From contig NZ_RJJQ01000002.1 of assembly GCF_003724155.1 (NCBI RefSeq), positions 339,400 through 403,399 on the forward strand: a DNA stretch of 64,000 nucleotides, in the 5' to 3' direction. The notes under the pieces were generated by a model that saw only the letters and a list, made by a program, of their open reading frames with translations, was not told the origin of the DNA and searched no databases. The position numbers and the translations under genes were made by a program. This document shows positions 38,464 through 47,726 of this stretch, one piece after another. Every line of letters begins with the position of its first letter. Position 1 is the stretch's first letter. Source of the DNA: Flexivirga caeni. GTDB taxonomy: Bacteria > Actinomycetota > Actinomycetes > Actinomycetales > Dermatophilaceae.

Positions 38464-39435
38464 ATGGCCAACTCACCCGCCGCGAAGACCGAGCGGCTGC
38501 TCAACCTGGTGATCTGCCTGCTCTACACCCGCCAGCCGCTGGCCAAGGCGCGCATTCGCGACGCGGTGCCGCAGTATGGCGAGGCGGCCTCCGATGAGGC
38601 CTTCGACCGGATGTTCGAGCGTGACAAGGACGAGCTGCGCGAGCTCGGCATACCGCTGCGGATGGAGCCCCTCGACCCGCTCTTCGACGACGAGTCCGGC
38701 TACCGCATCGACCGGCGCGAATACGCGCTGCCGGAGCTGTCCTTCGAGCCGGACGAGTTCGCCGTGCTCGGCCTGGCGAGCCGCACCTGGCAGCAGGCCA
38801 GCCTGGCCGGCGCCGCCGCGACGGCGCTGCGCAAGCTGGAGGCTGCGGAAGTGGAGCGAGACGTCAACTCGGTGGTTGGCCTGGAGCCGCGCATCCACAC
38901 CACTGAGCCGGCCTTCAACACCGTCAAGGACGCGGTGCTGCGCCGCCAGGGCATCAGCTTCGCCTACCGCAAGGCCCACGGCGAGGCCAGCCAGCGCCGG
39001 CTGCAGCCGTGGAGTGTCGCCAACTGGCACGGCCGCTGGTACGTCACCGGTTTCGACCTCGACCGGCAGGCGCCCCGAGTCTTCCGGCTTGGCCGCATCG
39101 AGGGTGCCGTCAAACGCGTCGGCAAGCCTGGCGCGTATGACGTCCCCGCCGGTCACGACCCCATCGCGATGATCGACGGCCCGGAGACGCCACCTGCCGA
39201 GGCCGTCGTGCTCGTCCACGAACATGCCGGGAACATCCTGCGCCGCAGGGCACACGACTCGGCCGATGCAGACGATGGGCGCACGCGCCTGACGCTGCGC
39301 TACACCGACCCTGGCGTGCTCGCCGACGAGATCGCCGGTTTCGGCCCGGCGGTGCAGGTGCTGTCACCACCCGAACTCGCAGCCGCCGTCGTGCGGCGCC
39401 TGCGCGGCGCACTCGACCGCAACGGAGCCGCGTGA
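38464..39435 (+). CDS. pafB: Transcriptional regulator PafB (HTH-WYL)
   Basis: A 323-residue HTH plus WYL-domain protein that with PafC activates the actinobacterial LexA/RecA-independent DNA-damage response. The N-terminal winged helix (TERLLNLVICLLYT) and the WYL region (ISFAYRK...QPWSVANWHGRWYVTGFD) are clear. TAGCGT ends seven bases before ATG 38464, suggesting leaderless transcription. Its stop overlaps the pafC start (TGATG), so the pair is made together. Confidence 0.94.
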   Translation: MANSPAAKTERLLNLVICLLYTRQPLAKARIRDAVPQYGEAASDEAFDRMFERDKDELRELGIPLRMEPLDPLFDDESGYRIDRREYALPELSFEPDEFAVLGLASRTWQQASLAGAAATALRKLEAAEVERDVNSVVGLEPRIHTTEPAFNTVKDAVLRRQGISFAYRKAHGEASQRRLQPWSVANWHGRWYVTGFDLDRQAPRVFRLGRIEGAVKRVGKPGAYDVPAGHDPIAMIDGPETPPAEAVVLVHEHAGNILRRRAHDSADADDGRTRLTLRYTDPGVLADEIAGFGPAVQVLSPPELAAAVVRRLRGALDRNGAA

Positions 39436-40400
39436 TGGCCACCCCCGAGAGCGCCACCGCGCGACTGGGCCGGCTGCTGACGATGGTGCCGTGGCTGGTC
39501 AACCGCCAGGGCATCGACATCGCCGAGGCCGCCAAGGAGCTCGGGGTGACCACTGCCCAGGTGGAGGCCGATCTGGCGTTGCTCTTCGTCTGCGGCACGC
39601 CCGGCCACCTGCCCGACGACCTCATCGAGGCCGAGTGGGAGGAGGGCCGGGTCTTCCTGCGCAACGCCGACACCATCGCGCGCCCGCTACGCCTCGGCCT
39701 GGACGAGGCCACCGCGCTCATCGCCGGGCTGCGCACCCTCGCCGCGGTGCCCGGCCTGGACGAGCGCGACGCGGTCGACCGGGCGCTCGCGAAGCTGGTC
39801 GAGGCGGCCGGCGACCTCGGAGGCGCCACCGACCGGGTGCGGATCGCACTGGAGGACGAGGTGCCTTCCGAGACACTGGCGACCGTGCGAGCCGCCGTGG
39901 CTGCGCACCGAAGGCTGCACCTGGTCTATGTCGTGCCGTCCCGCGATGAGACCACCGAGCGCGACGTCGACCCGATGCGGGTGGTGTCGCTCGACGGCAA
40001 CTGGTATCTCGAGGGCTGGTGTCACCGCGCGCAGGACGTGCGGCTCTTCCGCCTCGACCGGGTCGCGTCCGTCGAGCTGCTGGACGAGGACGGCACGCCG
40101 CCGACCGGCGCCCGGCCGCGTGACCTCGACGCCGGTCTGTTCACCCCGGGTCCGGACGACCTGTCCGCGACCGTCGAGCTGCAGCCCGACGCCACCTGGG
40201 TCGTCGACTACTACCCGGCGACGGACGTCGAACGTCGGAGTGACGGCGTGCTGACGGTCTCGTTCCGGACCGCCGACCTGCGCTGGCTGCGTCAGCTCGT
40301 ATGGCGCCTCGGCGGCTCGGCCCGTGTCGTCGCACCGGAGTCGCTGCGCGCCGAAATCGCCGATGGAGCTCGCGCGGCGCTGGCGGCATACGAGGACTGA
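39435..40400 (+). CDS. pafC: Transcriptional regulator PafC (HTH-WYL)
   Basis: A 321-residue partner of PafB with the same HTH-WYL layout: N-terminal GRLLTMVPWLVNRQGIDIAE, middle WYL segment (LHLVYVVPSRDETTERDVDP...NWYLEGWC). PafBC form a heterodimer in mycobacteria. The start is ATG 39435 or the GTG at 39432, both overlapping the pafB stop. The downstream gene starts eight bases later, so the operon continues. Confidence 0.93.
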   Translation: MATPESATARLGRLLTMVPWLVNRQGIDIAEAAKELGVTTAQVEADLALLFVCGTPGHLPDDLIEAEWEEGRVFLRNADTIARPLRLGLDEATALIAGLRTLAAVPGLDERDAVDRALAKLVEAAGDLGGATDRVRIALEDEVPSETLATVRAAVAAHRRLHLVYVVPSRDETTERDVDPMRVVSLDGNWYLEGWCHRAQDVRLFRLDRVASVELLDEDGTPPTGARPRDLDAGLFTPGPDDLSATVELQPDATWVVDYYPATDVERRSDGVLTVSFRTADLRWLRQLVWRLGGSARVVAPESLRAEIADGARAALAAYED

Positions 40401-40407
40401 TCCGGCG

Positions 40408-40731
40408 ATGCAGTGGTGGCAATGGGTGCTGCTGTGGCTGGTGCTCGCGGTGCTCGGCACGGTGTATGTCGGCCGGCGACTCTGGAGGCTGTGGAAACCG
40501 TTGAAACTGTTCGGGATCGAGCTCGCACTCGCCCAGGAGCGGCTCGCCGAGGTGGAGGCCAGGGTCGGTGAGCTGGAGCAGCAGCTGCTCACGGTCGATG
40601 ACCTGGCGGTGCTGCGCGATCCGGCCGAACTGCGCCGGATCCGCGCCGACCTGGTCGCGCGCCGACGCGCCGAGCGCGCGGCACACCGCAGGTCGCGACG
40701 CCCCGAGTGGGCGAATCACGTAGAGTGGTGA
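40408..40731 (+). CDS. Small single-helix membrane protein with coiled coil
   Basis: A 107-residue protein with no recognised family. One N-terminal membrane helix ([19 protein letters not shown]) is followed by a basic stretch, then a coiled-coil region (about 30-60: [20 protein letters not shown]) and an Arg-rich tail. The ATG at 40408 lies eight bases after pafC and belongs to that operon by spacing. Its topology (short N-terminus, cytoplasmic coiled coil) resembles TatB-like or divisome accessory proteins, but no function can be claimed. Confidence 0.7.
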   Translation: MQWWQWVLLWLVLAVLGTVYVGRRLWRLWKPLKLFGIELALAQERLAEVEARVGELEQQLLTVDDLAVLRDPAELRRIRADLVARRRAERAAHRRSRRPEWANHVEW

Positions 40732-40783
40732 AAACAGTGCGAGCGTTGGTCTTCGCCTGCACTCAACCCAACAGGAGCTGGTT

Positions 40784-41242
40784 ATGTTTCGTGGAGCCAT
40801 CGAGCCGTGGCACATTCTCATCCTCGTGCTCATCGTGGTCATCCTCTTCGGCTGGAAGAAGCTGCCCGATGCGGCACGCAGCCTGGGCCGCTCGGCCCGA
40901 ATCCTGAAGAGCGAACTCGGCGACGACAACGCGACGAAGAGCTCCGCCTCCAACCAGACTGTGCCGGGCCAGACCCAGCCGCCGGCCGGCGCCGCACCCG
41001 GTGAGGCTCCGATCCCGGGCGCTGCGCCCTACCAGCAGCAGGGTCAGCCGACCGCGCAGGGATACCCGCAGCAGGGCTTCCCCCAGCAGCCCCAGCAGGG
41101 TTACCCCCAGCAGGGTTACCCTCAGCAGCAGCCGCAGGGTTACTCCCAGCCGAACCCCGGCTTCCCCCAGGCCCCGCAGGGTGACCAGCAGGCTCCCGCC
41201 GGTTACCCCCAGCAGGGCAGCAACCAGGGCAACGGCAACTGA
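40784..41242 (+). CDS. tatA: Sec-independent translocase subunit TatA with long PQQGY-repeat tail
   Basis: TatA forms the translocation pore of the twin-arginine system. The N-terminal half is canonical ([18 protein letters not shown], amphipathic [20 protein letters not shown]). The C-terminal ~80 residues are unusual: proline-, glutamine-, tyrosine- and glycine-rich with repeated [12 protein letters not shown] units, presumably disordered. Most TatA tails are shorter and acidic. ATG 40784 has AGGAG upstream. tatC follows after 45 bases, as in other actinobacteria. Confidence 0.95.
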   Translation: MFRGAIEPWHILILVLIVVILFGWKKLPDAARSLGRSARILKSELGDDNATKSSASNQTVPGQTQPPAGAAPGEAPIPGAAPYQQQGQPTAQGYPQQGFPQQPQQGYPQQGYPQQQPQGYSQPNPGFPQAPQGDQQAPAGYPQQGSNQGNGN

Positions 41243-41287
41243 TCGACGTCCCGCTCGGGACCCGCGGCGCAGGACGACATACGACAC

Positions 41288-42127
41288 ATGGCCTTGTTGA
41301 GGCGTAAGGACAATCCCGAAGCGCGGATGTCCCTCGGCGATCACTTCCGCGAGTTTCGTCGGCGTGCGCTCATCTCGGCGATCGCGATCGTCATCGGCGC
41401 GTGCATCGCCTGGGCCTACTACAACACCATCTACGGCTGGGTTGAGGAGCCGCTGCGCGCAGTCCAGCAGCGGCATCACCGCTCGGTCGTCGGCCTCAAC
41501 TTCGGCAACGGCGGGGTGTCCGAGCCGTTCACCATCAAGCTGAAGATCTCGCTGTGGAGTGGCGCGCTCCTGGCCTGCCCGATCTGGCTCTGGCAGATCT
41601 GGGCGTTCCTCGCGCCGGGGTTGACCAAGAAGGAGAAGCGGGTCAGCCTGCTGTTCGTGTCGGCGGCGGTGCCGTTGTTCGCGTTGGGCTGCTACGTCTC
41701 GCATTTCGCGATCACCAACGCCGTCGACTTCCTGATGGGCAGCACCCCGGAGGTCAAGGGCAACGAGCCGTACAACCTGACCGACGCGCAGAAATACGTC
41801 AGCTTCGTCATCAAGTTCGTCGTCGCCTTCGGCTTCGCCTTCCTGCTGCCGGTCTTTCTCGTCGGACTCAACCAGATCCGCGTCTTCCCGGGCCGCGTCA
41901 TGCTCAAGGGCTGGCGGGTCGCGGTGATGGTGATCGGGGTCTTCTCCGCGGTGATGAGCCCGGCGCCGGATGCCTGGTCGATGCTGGCGCTGATGGTCCC
42001 GATGATCATCCTCTACTTCGCAGCGTGCGTGATGTGCCTCTTCCTCGACAAGCGCCGAGCCACCCGTGAGGACAAGGAGCGCACCGGCTGGCTCGACGTG
42101 CCGGACGACGAAAAATCCGAACTCTGA
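41288..42127 (+). CDS. tatC: Sec-independent translocase subunit TatC
   Basis: A 279-residue six-helix TatC, receptor for twin-arginine signal peptides. N-terminal MSLGDHFREFRRR matches the conserved L-x-H-x-x-E-L/F-R-x-R motif, and the first periplasmic loop and the P-rich FLAPGLTKKEK segment are typical. The stop overlaps the helicase start (TGATG), a coupling also found in other actinomycetes. Tat substrates in this window include the FAD oxidase at 52803-54257. Confidence 0.96.
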   Translation: MALLRRKDNPEARMSLGDHFREFRRRALISAIAIVIGACIAWAYYNTIYGWVEEPLRAVQQRHHRSVVGLNFGNGGVSEPFTIKLKISLWSGALLACPIWLWQIWAFLAPGLTKKEKRVSLLFVSAAVPLFALGCYVSHFAITNAVDFLMGSTPEVKGNEPYNLTDAQKYVSFVIKFVVAFGFAFLLPVFLVGLNQIRVFPGRVMLKGWRVAVMVIGVFSAVMSPAPDAWSMLALMVPMIILYFAACVMCLFLDKRRATREDKERTGWLDVPDDEKSEL

Positions 42128-44895
42128 TGCGGAGCGGCGGTTTCGACTCGACGCACGCTGAGCACTTCGCGCAGGACTACGACTTCCCGTTCGACGACTT
42201 CCAGCAGCGGGGGATCGCTGCGGTGCAGGCCGGCCGCGGCGTGCTGGTCGCCGCGCCGACCGGGGCCGGCAAGACGATCGTGGGGGAGTTCGCGGCATAC
42301 CTTGCGCTGCACACCGGCCGCAAGACCTTCTACACCACCCCGATCAAGGCCTTGTCCAACCAGAAGTATGCCGACCTCGTCGCGCGCCACGGCGCCGAGA
42401 ACGTCGGTCTGCTGACCGGTGACTCCTCGATCAACGGGGAGGCGCCGGTGGTGGTGATGACCACCGAAGTGCTGCGCAACATGATCTATGCCGGCTCGGC
42501 CACGCTCACCGGGCTCGGCTTCGTCGTGATGGACGAGGTGCATTACCTCGCCGACCGGTTCCGTGGCGCGGTCTGGGAGGAGATCATCGTCATGCTCGCC
42601 CCGTCGGTGCAGCTGGTCTCGCTGTCCGCGACGGTGAGCAACGCCGAGGAGTTCGGTGACTGGTTGCGCGAAGTCCGCGGCGACACCGAGGTGATCGTCG
42701 AAGAACACCGGCCGGTGCCGCTCTGGCAGCAGATGATGGTCGGACCGGCGCTGCTCGACCTGTTTGCCGACGACGGCGACAGCGAGCACCTCACGGTCAA
42801 TCCGCTGCTGCTGCGCCGCATCGACCAGCTGACCGCCGAACGCCGGGACCAGCGGCACGGCCGCCGCGAGGACGCCGGTGCGCCGCGCGGCCGCCGTGGC
42901 CGCATCCGCGGGACGGCCGACAGAGGGCCGGTGCGGACCGGCCGCCCGAGCCGTGGGCCGAGCCGGCCCCAGGTGATCGACGCGCTCGACAAGGACGGGC
43001 TGCTACCGGCGATCACGTTCGTCTTCAGCCGGGTCGGCTGCGAGAGTGCCGTGGGCCAGCTGCTCGCCTGGGGCACCCGGCTGATCAGCGAGCGGGAAGG
43101 CGCCGCGGTCCGCCGACTGGTCGAGGAACGGATCTCCGGGCTGCCCGAGGACGACCTCGCCGTGCTCGGCTACTACGACTTCGTGGAGGGCCTCAGCCGT
43201 GGCTTCGCAGCGCACCACGCTGGCATGCTGCCGACCTTCCAGGAGATCGTCGAGGAACTCTTCACCGACGGGCGCATCCAGGCGATCTTCGCCACCGAGA
43301 CGCTCGCCCTCGGCATCAACATGCCGGCCCGCACCGTCGTCCTGGAGCGCCTGGTCAAATACAACGGCGAGACGCACGCGGACATCACCCCGGCCGAATA
43401 CACCCAGCTGACCGGACGCGCAGGCCGGCGCGGCATCGACCACGAAGGCAACGCCGTCGTGCTGTGGACACCTGGCGTCGACCCGCACGAGGTGGCCGGT
43501 CTCGCCTCCACCCGCACCTACCCGTTGCGTTCGTCCTTCGTGCCGACGTCCAACATGGCGGTCAACCTGGTCGACCAGGTCGGCCGGGCGCGCGCGGGTC
43601 AGATCCTCGAGCAGTCGTTCGCGCAGTTCCAGGCGGACCGGTCGGTGGTTGGGACGGCTCGCGCCATCCGACGCGGCGAGGAAGCCCTCGAAGGGTATGC
43701 CGAGGCGATGCGCTGTCACCTGGGCGACTTCGCCGGATACGCAGCGCTGCGAAGGCAACTCACCGATCTGGAGAAGTCCGCGGCCAAGCAGCGCTCGGCG
43801 AGCCGGCGCGCTGCTGCGGCAGTGTCGCTGCAGGAGCTGCAGCCGGGCGACATCATTCGAGTCCCCGAGGGGCGCCGCTCGGGGTACGCCGTCGTCATAC
43901 CAGGCACGCGAGGAAAACGTTCCGCCGACGACATTGTCTCCGTCGTCAACGGCGACGGCCAGTTGCGCCGAATCACCGCTACAGATGTCAGCGAGGTGGT
44001 CACTCCGGTCGGTCGCATCGCGATCCCGCGGCTGTTCCAGAGCCGGTCGCCGCGTGCGCGGCGCGATCTGGCCTCCAGCATGCGGAACAAGATCCGCGAC
44101 GAGCCGCCGCCCAGTCCCGCCGAGCTGCTCGCGGCGACGGACGCCGACCAGCAGGACACGACCGCCGAGACCGACCGCCTCAAGCGCGCGTTGCGCGAGC
44201 ACCCCTGCCACGACTGCCCCTACCGCGAGCAGCACGCACGCTGGGCGGAGCGCTGGTGGAAGCTGCGCCGGGAGACCGACGGCCTGCAACGCCAGGTTGA
44301 GCGTCGCACCCACTCGGTCTCGCGCACCTTCGACCGGATCTGCGACCTGCTGGCCGAGCTCGGCTATCTCGGCCATGACGGCACCACGGTGACCGATCAG
44401 GGCCGGATACTGCAGCGCATCTATGCCGAGAAGGACCTGCTCGCGGCCGAGTGCCTCCAGCACGACGTATGGCGCCGGCTCGATCCGCCGTCGCTGGCCG
44501 CCGTGGTGTCGGCCCTCGTCTACGAAGCGCGCCGCGACACCGGGGGAGAGGCGCCGAAGATCCCCGGTGACCAGACACGTGACGCACTGGCCGAGATGCG
44601 CGACCTCGCCGCCAGCCTGCAGGAGTCCCAGCGGCGTCTCGGCCTCACCCCGATGGCCGACCTCGACGCCGGTATGACGTGGGTGATGCATCGCTGGGCG
44701 AGCGGCGGGCGGCTGGAGACCGTGCTGCGCGACAGCGACCTGTCCGCCGGTGACTTCGTCCGGCGGTGCAAGCAGGTCGTCGACCTGCTCGGCCAGATCG
44801 CCGACGCGACCTCGCACGACGTGCTCCGGCGCACCGCACGGGCCGCGATCGACCAGGTAATGCGGGGCGTCGTGGCGGCGGACCGGCTCGACTAG
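42127..44895 (+). CDS. helY: DEAD/DEAH-box RNA helicase of the Ski2/Mtr4 class (HelY-like)
   Basis: A 922-residue ATP-dependent helicase. Walker A is APTGAGKT and the DEVH box is MDEVHYLADR; the Q-less Ski2-type core is followed by the ratchet/winged-helix region and a C-terminal DSHCT-like domain. An Arg/Gly-rich insertion (about 240-275, RRGRIRGTADRGPVRTGRPSRGPS) interrupts the core between the RecA lobes and may bind RNA. A C-x2-C pair (HPCHDCPYR) appears in the arch region. It overlaps tatC by one base, the usual neighbourhood (Rv2092c type). Confidence 0.93.
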   Translation: MRSGGFDSTHAEHFAQDYDFPFDDFQQRGIAAVQAGRGVLVAAPTGAGKTIVGEFAAYLALHTGRKTFYTTPIKALSNQKYADLVARHGAENVGLLTGDSSINGEAPVVVMTTEVLRNMIYAGSATLTGLGFVVMDEVHYLADRFRGAVWEEIIVMLAPSVQLVSLSATVSNAEEFGDWLREVRGDTEVIVEEHRPVPLWQQMMVGPALLDLFADDGDSEHLTVNPLLLRRIDQLTAERRDQRHGRREDAGAPRGRRGRIRGTADRGPVRTGRPSRGPSRPQVIDALDKDGLLPAITFVFSRVGCESAVGQLLAWGTRLISEREGAAVRRLVEERISGLPEDDLAVLGYYDFVEGLSRGFAAHHAGMLPTFQEIVEELFTDGRIQAIFATETLALGINMPARTVVLERLVKYNGETHADITPAEYTQLTGRAGRRGIDHEGNAVVLWTPGVDPHEVAGLASTRTYPLRSSFVPTSNMAVNLVDQVGRARAGQILEQSFAQFQADRSVVGTARAIRRGEEALEGYAEAMRCHLGDFAGYAALRRQLTDLEKSAAKQRSASRRAAAAVSLQELQPGDIIRVPEGRRSGYAVVIPGTRGKRSADDIVSVVNGDGQLRRITATDVSEVVTPVGRIAIPRLFQSRSPRARRDLASSMRNKIRDEPPPSPAELLAATDADQQDTTAETDRLKRALREHPCHDCPYREQHARWAERWWKLRRETDGLQRQVERRTHSVSRTFDRICDLLAELGYLGHDGTTVTDQGRILQRIYAEKDLLAAECLQHDVWRRLDPPSLAAVVSALVYEARRDTGGEAPKIPGDQTRDALAEMRDLAASLQESQRRLGLTPMADLDAGMTWVMHRWASGGRLETVLRDSDLSAGDFVRRCKQVVDLLGQIADATSHDVLRRTARAAIDQVMRGVVAADRLD

Positions 44896-44919
44896 CCGAC
44901 TTCATGGCAGGATGCCGAC

Positions 44920-45465
44920 ATGGCGTTCTCGGCAAAGCACCTCGCGCGCGGCGAGCAGATCGATCTCGAAATGCGCACGCACATCAAGGCGATCTCCTTC
45001 CCGCTGCTGATCGCCGTGGTCACGGTGGTGATCGCTCTCGCGGGCTCGATCTGGTTCAGCGAGAAGGGCTGGTCCGGCTGGCTGACCCTCGCCCTGTGGA
45101 TCCTCGCAGTCATCGTGCTGTGCGCATTCGTGCTGCTGCCGGTGCTGCGCTGGCTGACCACGATCTACGTCATCACCAACCGGCGGCTGATCACCCGGCG
45201 CGGCATCGTCAACAAGTCCGGACGCGACATCCCGCTCTACCGCATCAACGACGTGTCCTACGAGAAGTCGCTGCTGGACCGGATTTTCGGCTGCGGCACC
45301 CTCGTCATCCACGACGCTACGGAACAGGCCGGTGTCCGCCTGCACGACGTTCCGCACGTCGAGGAGGTGCAGGTCCGGCTGAACGAGCTGCTCTTCCAGC
45401 ACGACGACGGTGGCGACGACGACGGCACCTTCCCGCCGGGCGACCCGAGGTCGCCGCACCGCTGA
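44920..45465 (+). CDS. Bacterial PH-domain (DUF304/YdbT-like) membrane protein
   Basis: A 181-residue protein with two N-terminal membrane helices (about 25-75) followed by one bacterial PH domain (IYVITNRRLITRRGIVNKSGRDIPLYRINDV shape). Function in this family is unclear; interaction with lipids or envelope stress is suspected. CAGGAT ends six bases before ATG 44920, a possible leaderless arrangement. The C-terminal tail is acidic (HDDGGDDD). Confidence 0.88.
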   Translation: MAFSAKHLARGEQIDLEMRTHIKAISFPLLIAVVTVVIALAGSIWFSEKGWSGWLTLALWILAVIVLCAFVLLPVLRWLTTIYVITNRRLITRRGIVNKSGRDIPLYRINDVSYEKSLLDRIFGCGTLVIHDATEQAGVRLHDVPHVEEVQVRLNELLFQHDDGGDDDGTFPPGDPRSPHR

Positions 45466-45470
45466 GCCGC

Positions 45471-46400
45471 TCAGCCGAGCTGCAGAGCGCTCACCACGCG
45501 CTCGACCGGTGACCGCAGGTCGTGCTCCTGCGTCAGCCGCTGCAACGTGTCCGGATCCGCGATCCGGACCGGCAGCGCCGGGTCGAAAGCGGCCGGCAGC
45601 TCGATGTCCTTGACGACCTCCACCACCCGCGGCGCCGCGTCCAGGTAGTCACTCGCGGCCTCCAGGCGCGTCCGCTGGGCACCCTTGAGGGCCGGGTCGC
45701 CCGAGTCGATCGCCGCACGCAGCGACGCCAGGTCGCCGTACCGGCCGATCAGCGTCGCTGCCGTCTTCTCGCCGATGCCCGCGACGCCGGGCAGCCCGTC
45801 GCTGCTGTCCCCGCGCAGCACGGCCATGTCGGCGTATGCCGACCCCGACGCCACGCCGTACTTGCGCTCCAGATAGGCCTCGTCGACCACGTCCGGAGCG
45901 CGCACGCCGCCCTTCGCCGTGTAGAGCACCCGCACACTCTGGGCGTCGTCGACCAGCTGGAACAGGTCACGATCGCCGGTCACCACATCCACCTGCGCCC
46001 GGCCGTGGGCGCCCACGGCCAGGGTGCCGATGACGTCGTCCGCCTCGTAGCCGTCGACGCCCAGCCGGGTCAGCCCGATGGCAGCCAGCACCTCGACGAT
46101 CACCGGCACCTGCGGAGTGAGATTCTCCGGCGACTCCTCGACGCCGTCGGTGCCCTGCACCATCCGGTGCGTCTTGTATGACGCGAGCGCCTCGACCCGG
46201 AACGCCGGCCGCCAGTCGTTGTCCCAGCACGCCACCAGCTCGGTCGGCCGGTGATCGGTGACCAGTGTGGCGATCATGTCGAGGAACCCGCGAATCGCGT
46301 TGTTCGGCAATGCATCCGGCGTCGCCCTCCGATCGGGCACACCGTAGAACGCCCGGAAGTAGAGGCTCGCCGAGTCGAGCAGCATGAGTCGTCGTGGCAT
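45471..46400 (-). CDS. 5'-3' exonuclease (Pol I N-terminal / FEN-like)
   Basis: A 309-residue stand-alone 5' nuclease. N-terminal LLDSASLYFRAFYG with metal-binding Asp, then ACWDNDWRPAFR, the EADDVIGTLA core (GYEADDVIGT) and VTGDRDLFQLV, all FEN/Pol I 5'-nuclease motifs. The helix-hairpin-helix region is GVAGIGEKTAATLIGRYG. It may remove RNA primers or flaps. ATG 46400 and ATG 46385 are both plausible. It is convergent with the PH gene, six bases apart. Confidence 0.92.
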   Translation of the reverse strand: MPRRLMLLDSASLYFRAFYGVPDRRATPDALPNNAIRGFLDMIATLVTDHRPTELVACWDNDWRPAFRVEALASYKTHRMVQGTDGVEESPENLTPQVPVIVEVLAAIGLTRLGVDGYEADDVIGTLAVGAHGRAQVDVVTGDRDLFQLVDDAQSVRVLYTAKGGVRAPDVVDEAYLERKYGVASGSAYADMAVLRGDSSDGLPGVAGIGEKTAATLIGRYGDLASLRAAIDSGDPALKGAQRTRLEAASDYLDAAPRVVEVVKDIELPAAFDPALPVRIADPDTLQRLTQEHDLRSPVERVVSALQLG

Positions 46401-46471
46401 ACAGCACATGCTGGCACGACTCGGGCGCCGGTTGACGCAGCGTCGGCGGAGTGCTGTTCTACAGTGCGCAC

Positions 46472-46915
46472 ATGGAGGAACTCGACCGGCGGATCGCGTC
46501 GTTGCTGGCGCAGGACGGCCGGCTCAGCTACACCGATCTTGGCCGGGCGACCGGCCTGTCGACGTCCGCGGTCCACCAGCGGGTGCGCCGACTGGAGGAG
46601 CGTGGCGTCATCCGCGGCTACCGCGCGGTCATCGACCACGAAGCTGCCGGCGTGCCGCTGACTGCGCTCGTCTCGGTCACGCCCTTCGACCCGTCGGCGC
46701 CGGACGACATACCCGACCGGCTGCGGGGACTGACCGCGATCGAGTCCTGTTTCTCGGTCGCCGGTGACGAGAATTACGTGCTCAAGGTCCGCGTCGGCGG
46801 ACCCGGCGAGCTCGAGGTGCTGCTCGGCGAGATCCGCGCCGCCGCCGCTGTCACCACCCGCACGACCGTCGTGCTCAGCACACCCTGGGAGGACCGCACC
46901 CCGCTCGCCGAATGA
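46472..46915 (+). CDS. Lrp/AsnC-family transcriptional regulator
   Basis: A 147-residue Lrp-type regulator with an N-terminal HTH (LGRATGLSTSAVHQRVRRLEERGVIRGYRA) and a C-terminal RAM ligand-binding domain (about 65-140). The ligand is probably an amino acid, identity unknown. ATG 46472 has TACAGT ending exactly six bases upstream, again indicating a leaderless mRNA; the longer frame is not supported. It is divergent from the exonuclease. Confidence 0.92.
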   Translation: MEELDRRIASLLAQDGRLSYTDLGRATGLSTSAVHQRVRRLEERGVIRGYRAVIDHEAAGVPLTALVSVTPFDPSAPDDIPDRLRGLTAIESCFSVAGDENYVLKVRVGGPGELEVLLGEIRAAAAVTTRTTVVLSTPWEDRTPLAE

Positions 46916-46937
46916 GCCGGTGTCCCCATGCACCCGC

Positions 46938-47444
46938 TCAGCGAGTCACCGCCGCAAGGCGCCCGGAGGTCAGCCGCACCAGATCCGCCGGCGCGAGTTC
47001 GACATCGAGGCCGCGGCGCCCGCCGCTGACCAGGACGGTGCCGTGGCCGGCTGCCGACGCGTCCACGACTGTGAGCAGCGCTCGCTTCTGGCCCAGCGGA
47101 CTAATACCGCCCACCAGGTAACCCGTCGTCCGCTCGGCGACTCCGGAGTCGGCGAGCACCGCGCGTTTGCAATCGATCTCGCGGGCCAGCGCCCGCAGGT
47201 CCAGCTGCGCACCGACCGGCACCACGGCGACGACCAGCCCCTTGTCCACGCTGCGGTCGGTCTGCACCACAAGCGTCTTGAAGACGCGGCCGGGAGCGAC
47301 GCCAAGCACTTGCGCGGCTTCCAGCCCGAACGACTCCGCACCCGGGTCATGCTCGAACTCGTGGACGGCGAAGGCAACGCCCGACCGGCTGAGCAGATTG
47401 AGGGCGGGCGTCCCGCCCGGCTGCCTGGTATGACGTCTCGACAC
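46938..47444 (-). CDS. ybaK: Cys-tRNA(Pro)/YbaK-type trans-editing deacylase
   Basis: A 168-residue YbaK/EbsC protein that hydrolyses mischarged Cys-tRNA(Pro). Core segments are present: VFKTLVVQTD, GLVVAVVPVGAQLDL and VGGISPLGQKRAL, the GxxSPxG-containing editing loop. GTG 47444 is the likely start (VSRRHTRQPGGTPALNLL); the longer frame adds an atypical N-terminus. It is convergent with the Lrp gene. Confidence 0.92.
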   Translation of the reverse strand: MSRRHTRQPGGTPALNLLSRSGVAFAVHEFEHDPGAESFGLEAAQVLGVAPGRVFKTLVVQTDRSVDKGLVVAVVPVGAQLDLRALAREIDCKRAVLADSGVAERTTGYLVGGISPLGQKRALLTVVDASAAGHGTVLVSGGRRGLDVELAPADLVRLTSGRLAAVTR

Positions 47445-47561
47445 GGTTACATCATCTCGCTCGGCGTGTTGCCCACGACACGCCGGGCGGCCGGGAATAT
47501 ATTCGCCGCCGGCCAGCCCGCTGACCTGCGGCAACGCGCATCGGTGCAGGTCAGCGAGCTG

Positions 47562-47589
47562 TTGACAGAGCCTGAACGCCGGGTAGGTT
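47562..47589 (+). promoter_or_regulatory. Strong sigma-70-type promoter in the region before lnt
   Basis: TTGACA (47562-47567), a 16-bp spacer and TAGGTT (47584-47589) form one of the best -35/-10 pairs in the window. Transcription would begin near 47596. The nearest gene start in this direction is lnt at 47782, and lnt has its own -10. The promoter may therefore drive a short RNA. Confidence 0.55.
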
Positions 47590-47640
47590 TCTTCTCACCG
47601 TTCCCGCCTCGCCCGCCGCGAGATCACGGACTGACGGTGC

Positions 47641-47726
47641 GTAGATGGGCCCCCCGTCTAGTAGAAAACGTGCGCGTGTTCTGCCAGGACACGGGTATTG
47701 GTCCCAACGACGGGGAGCCCATCTAC
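47641..47726 (+). ncRNA. Candidate structured RNA between ybaK and lnt
   Basis: An 86-base segment closes on itself through 18-base arms at 47641-47658 and 47709-47726 with one mismatch. Inside, GTGTTC/GGACAC can form a second hairpin. It lies about 45 bases downstream of a strong promoter. The 337-bp region (47445-47781) has no convincing gene. I do not recognise a known RNA family. It could be an independent sRNA or an upstream leader for lnt; the stem may also act as a terminator. Confidence 0.45.

Noticed and set aside
43003..44817. 604-residue minus-strand frame inside helY
   Set aside because: Antisense shadow of a gene with clear helicase motifs.
47641..47726. 6C RNA or another known actinobacterial RNA, or a tRNA
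   Set aside because: The C6 run lies in the stem and not in two C-rich loops as in 6C RNA, and no tRNA T-loop or anticodon arm fits; left as unassigned.
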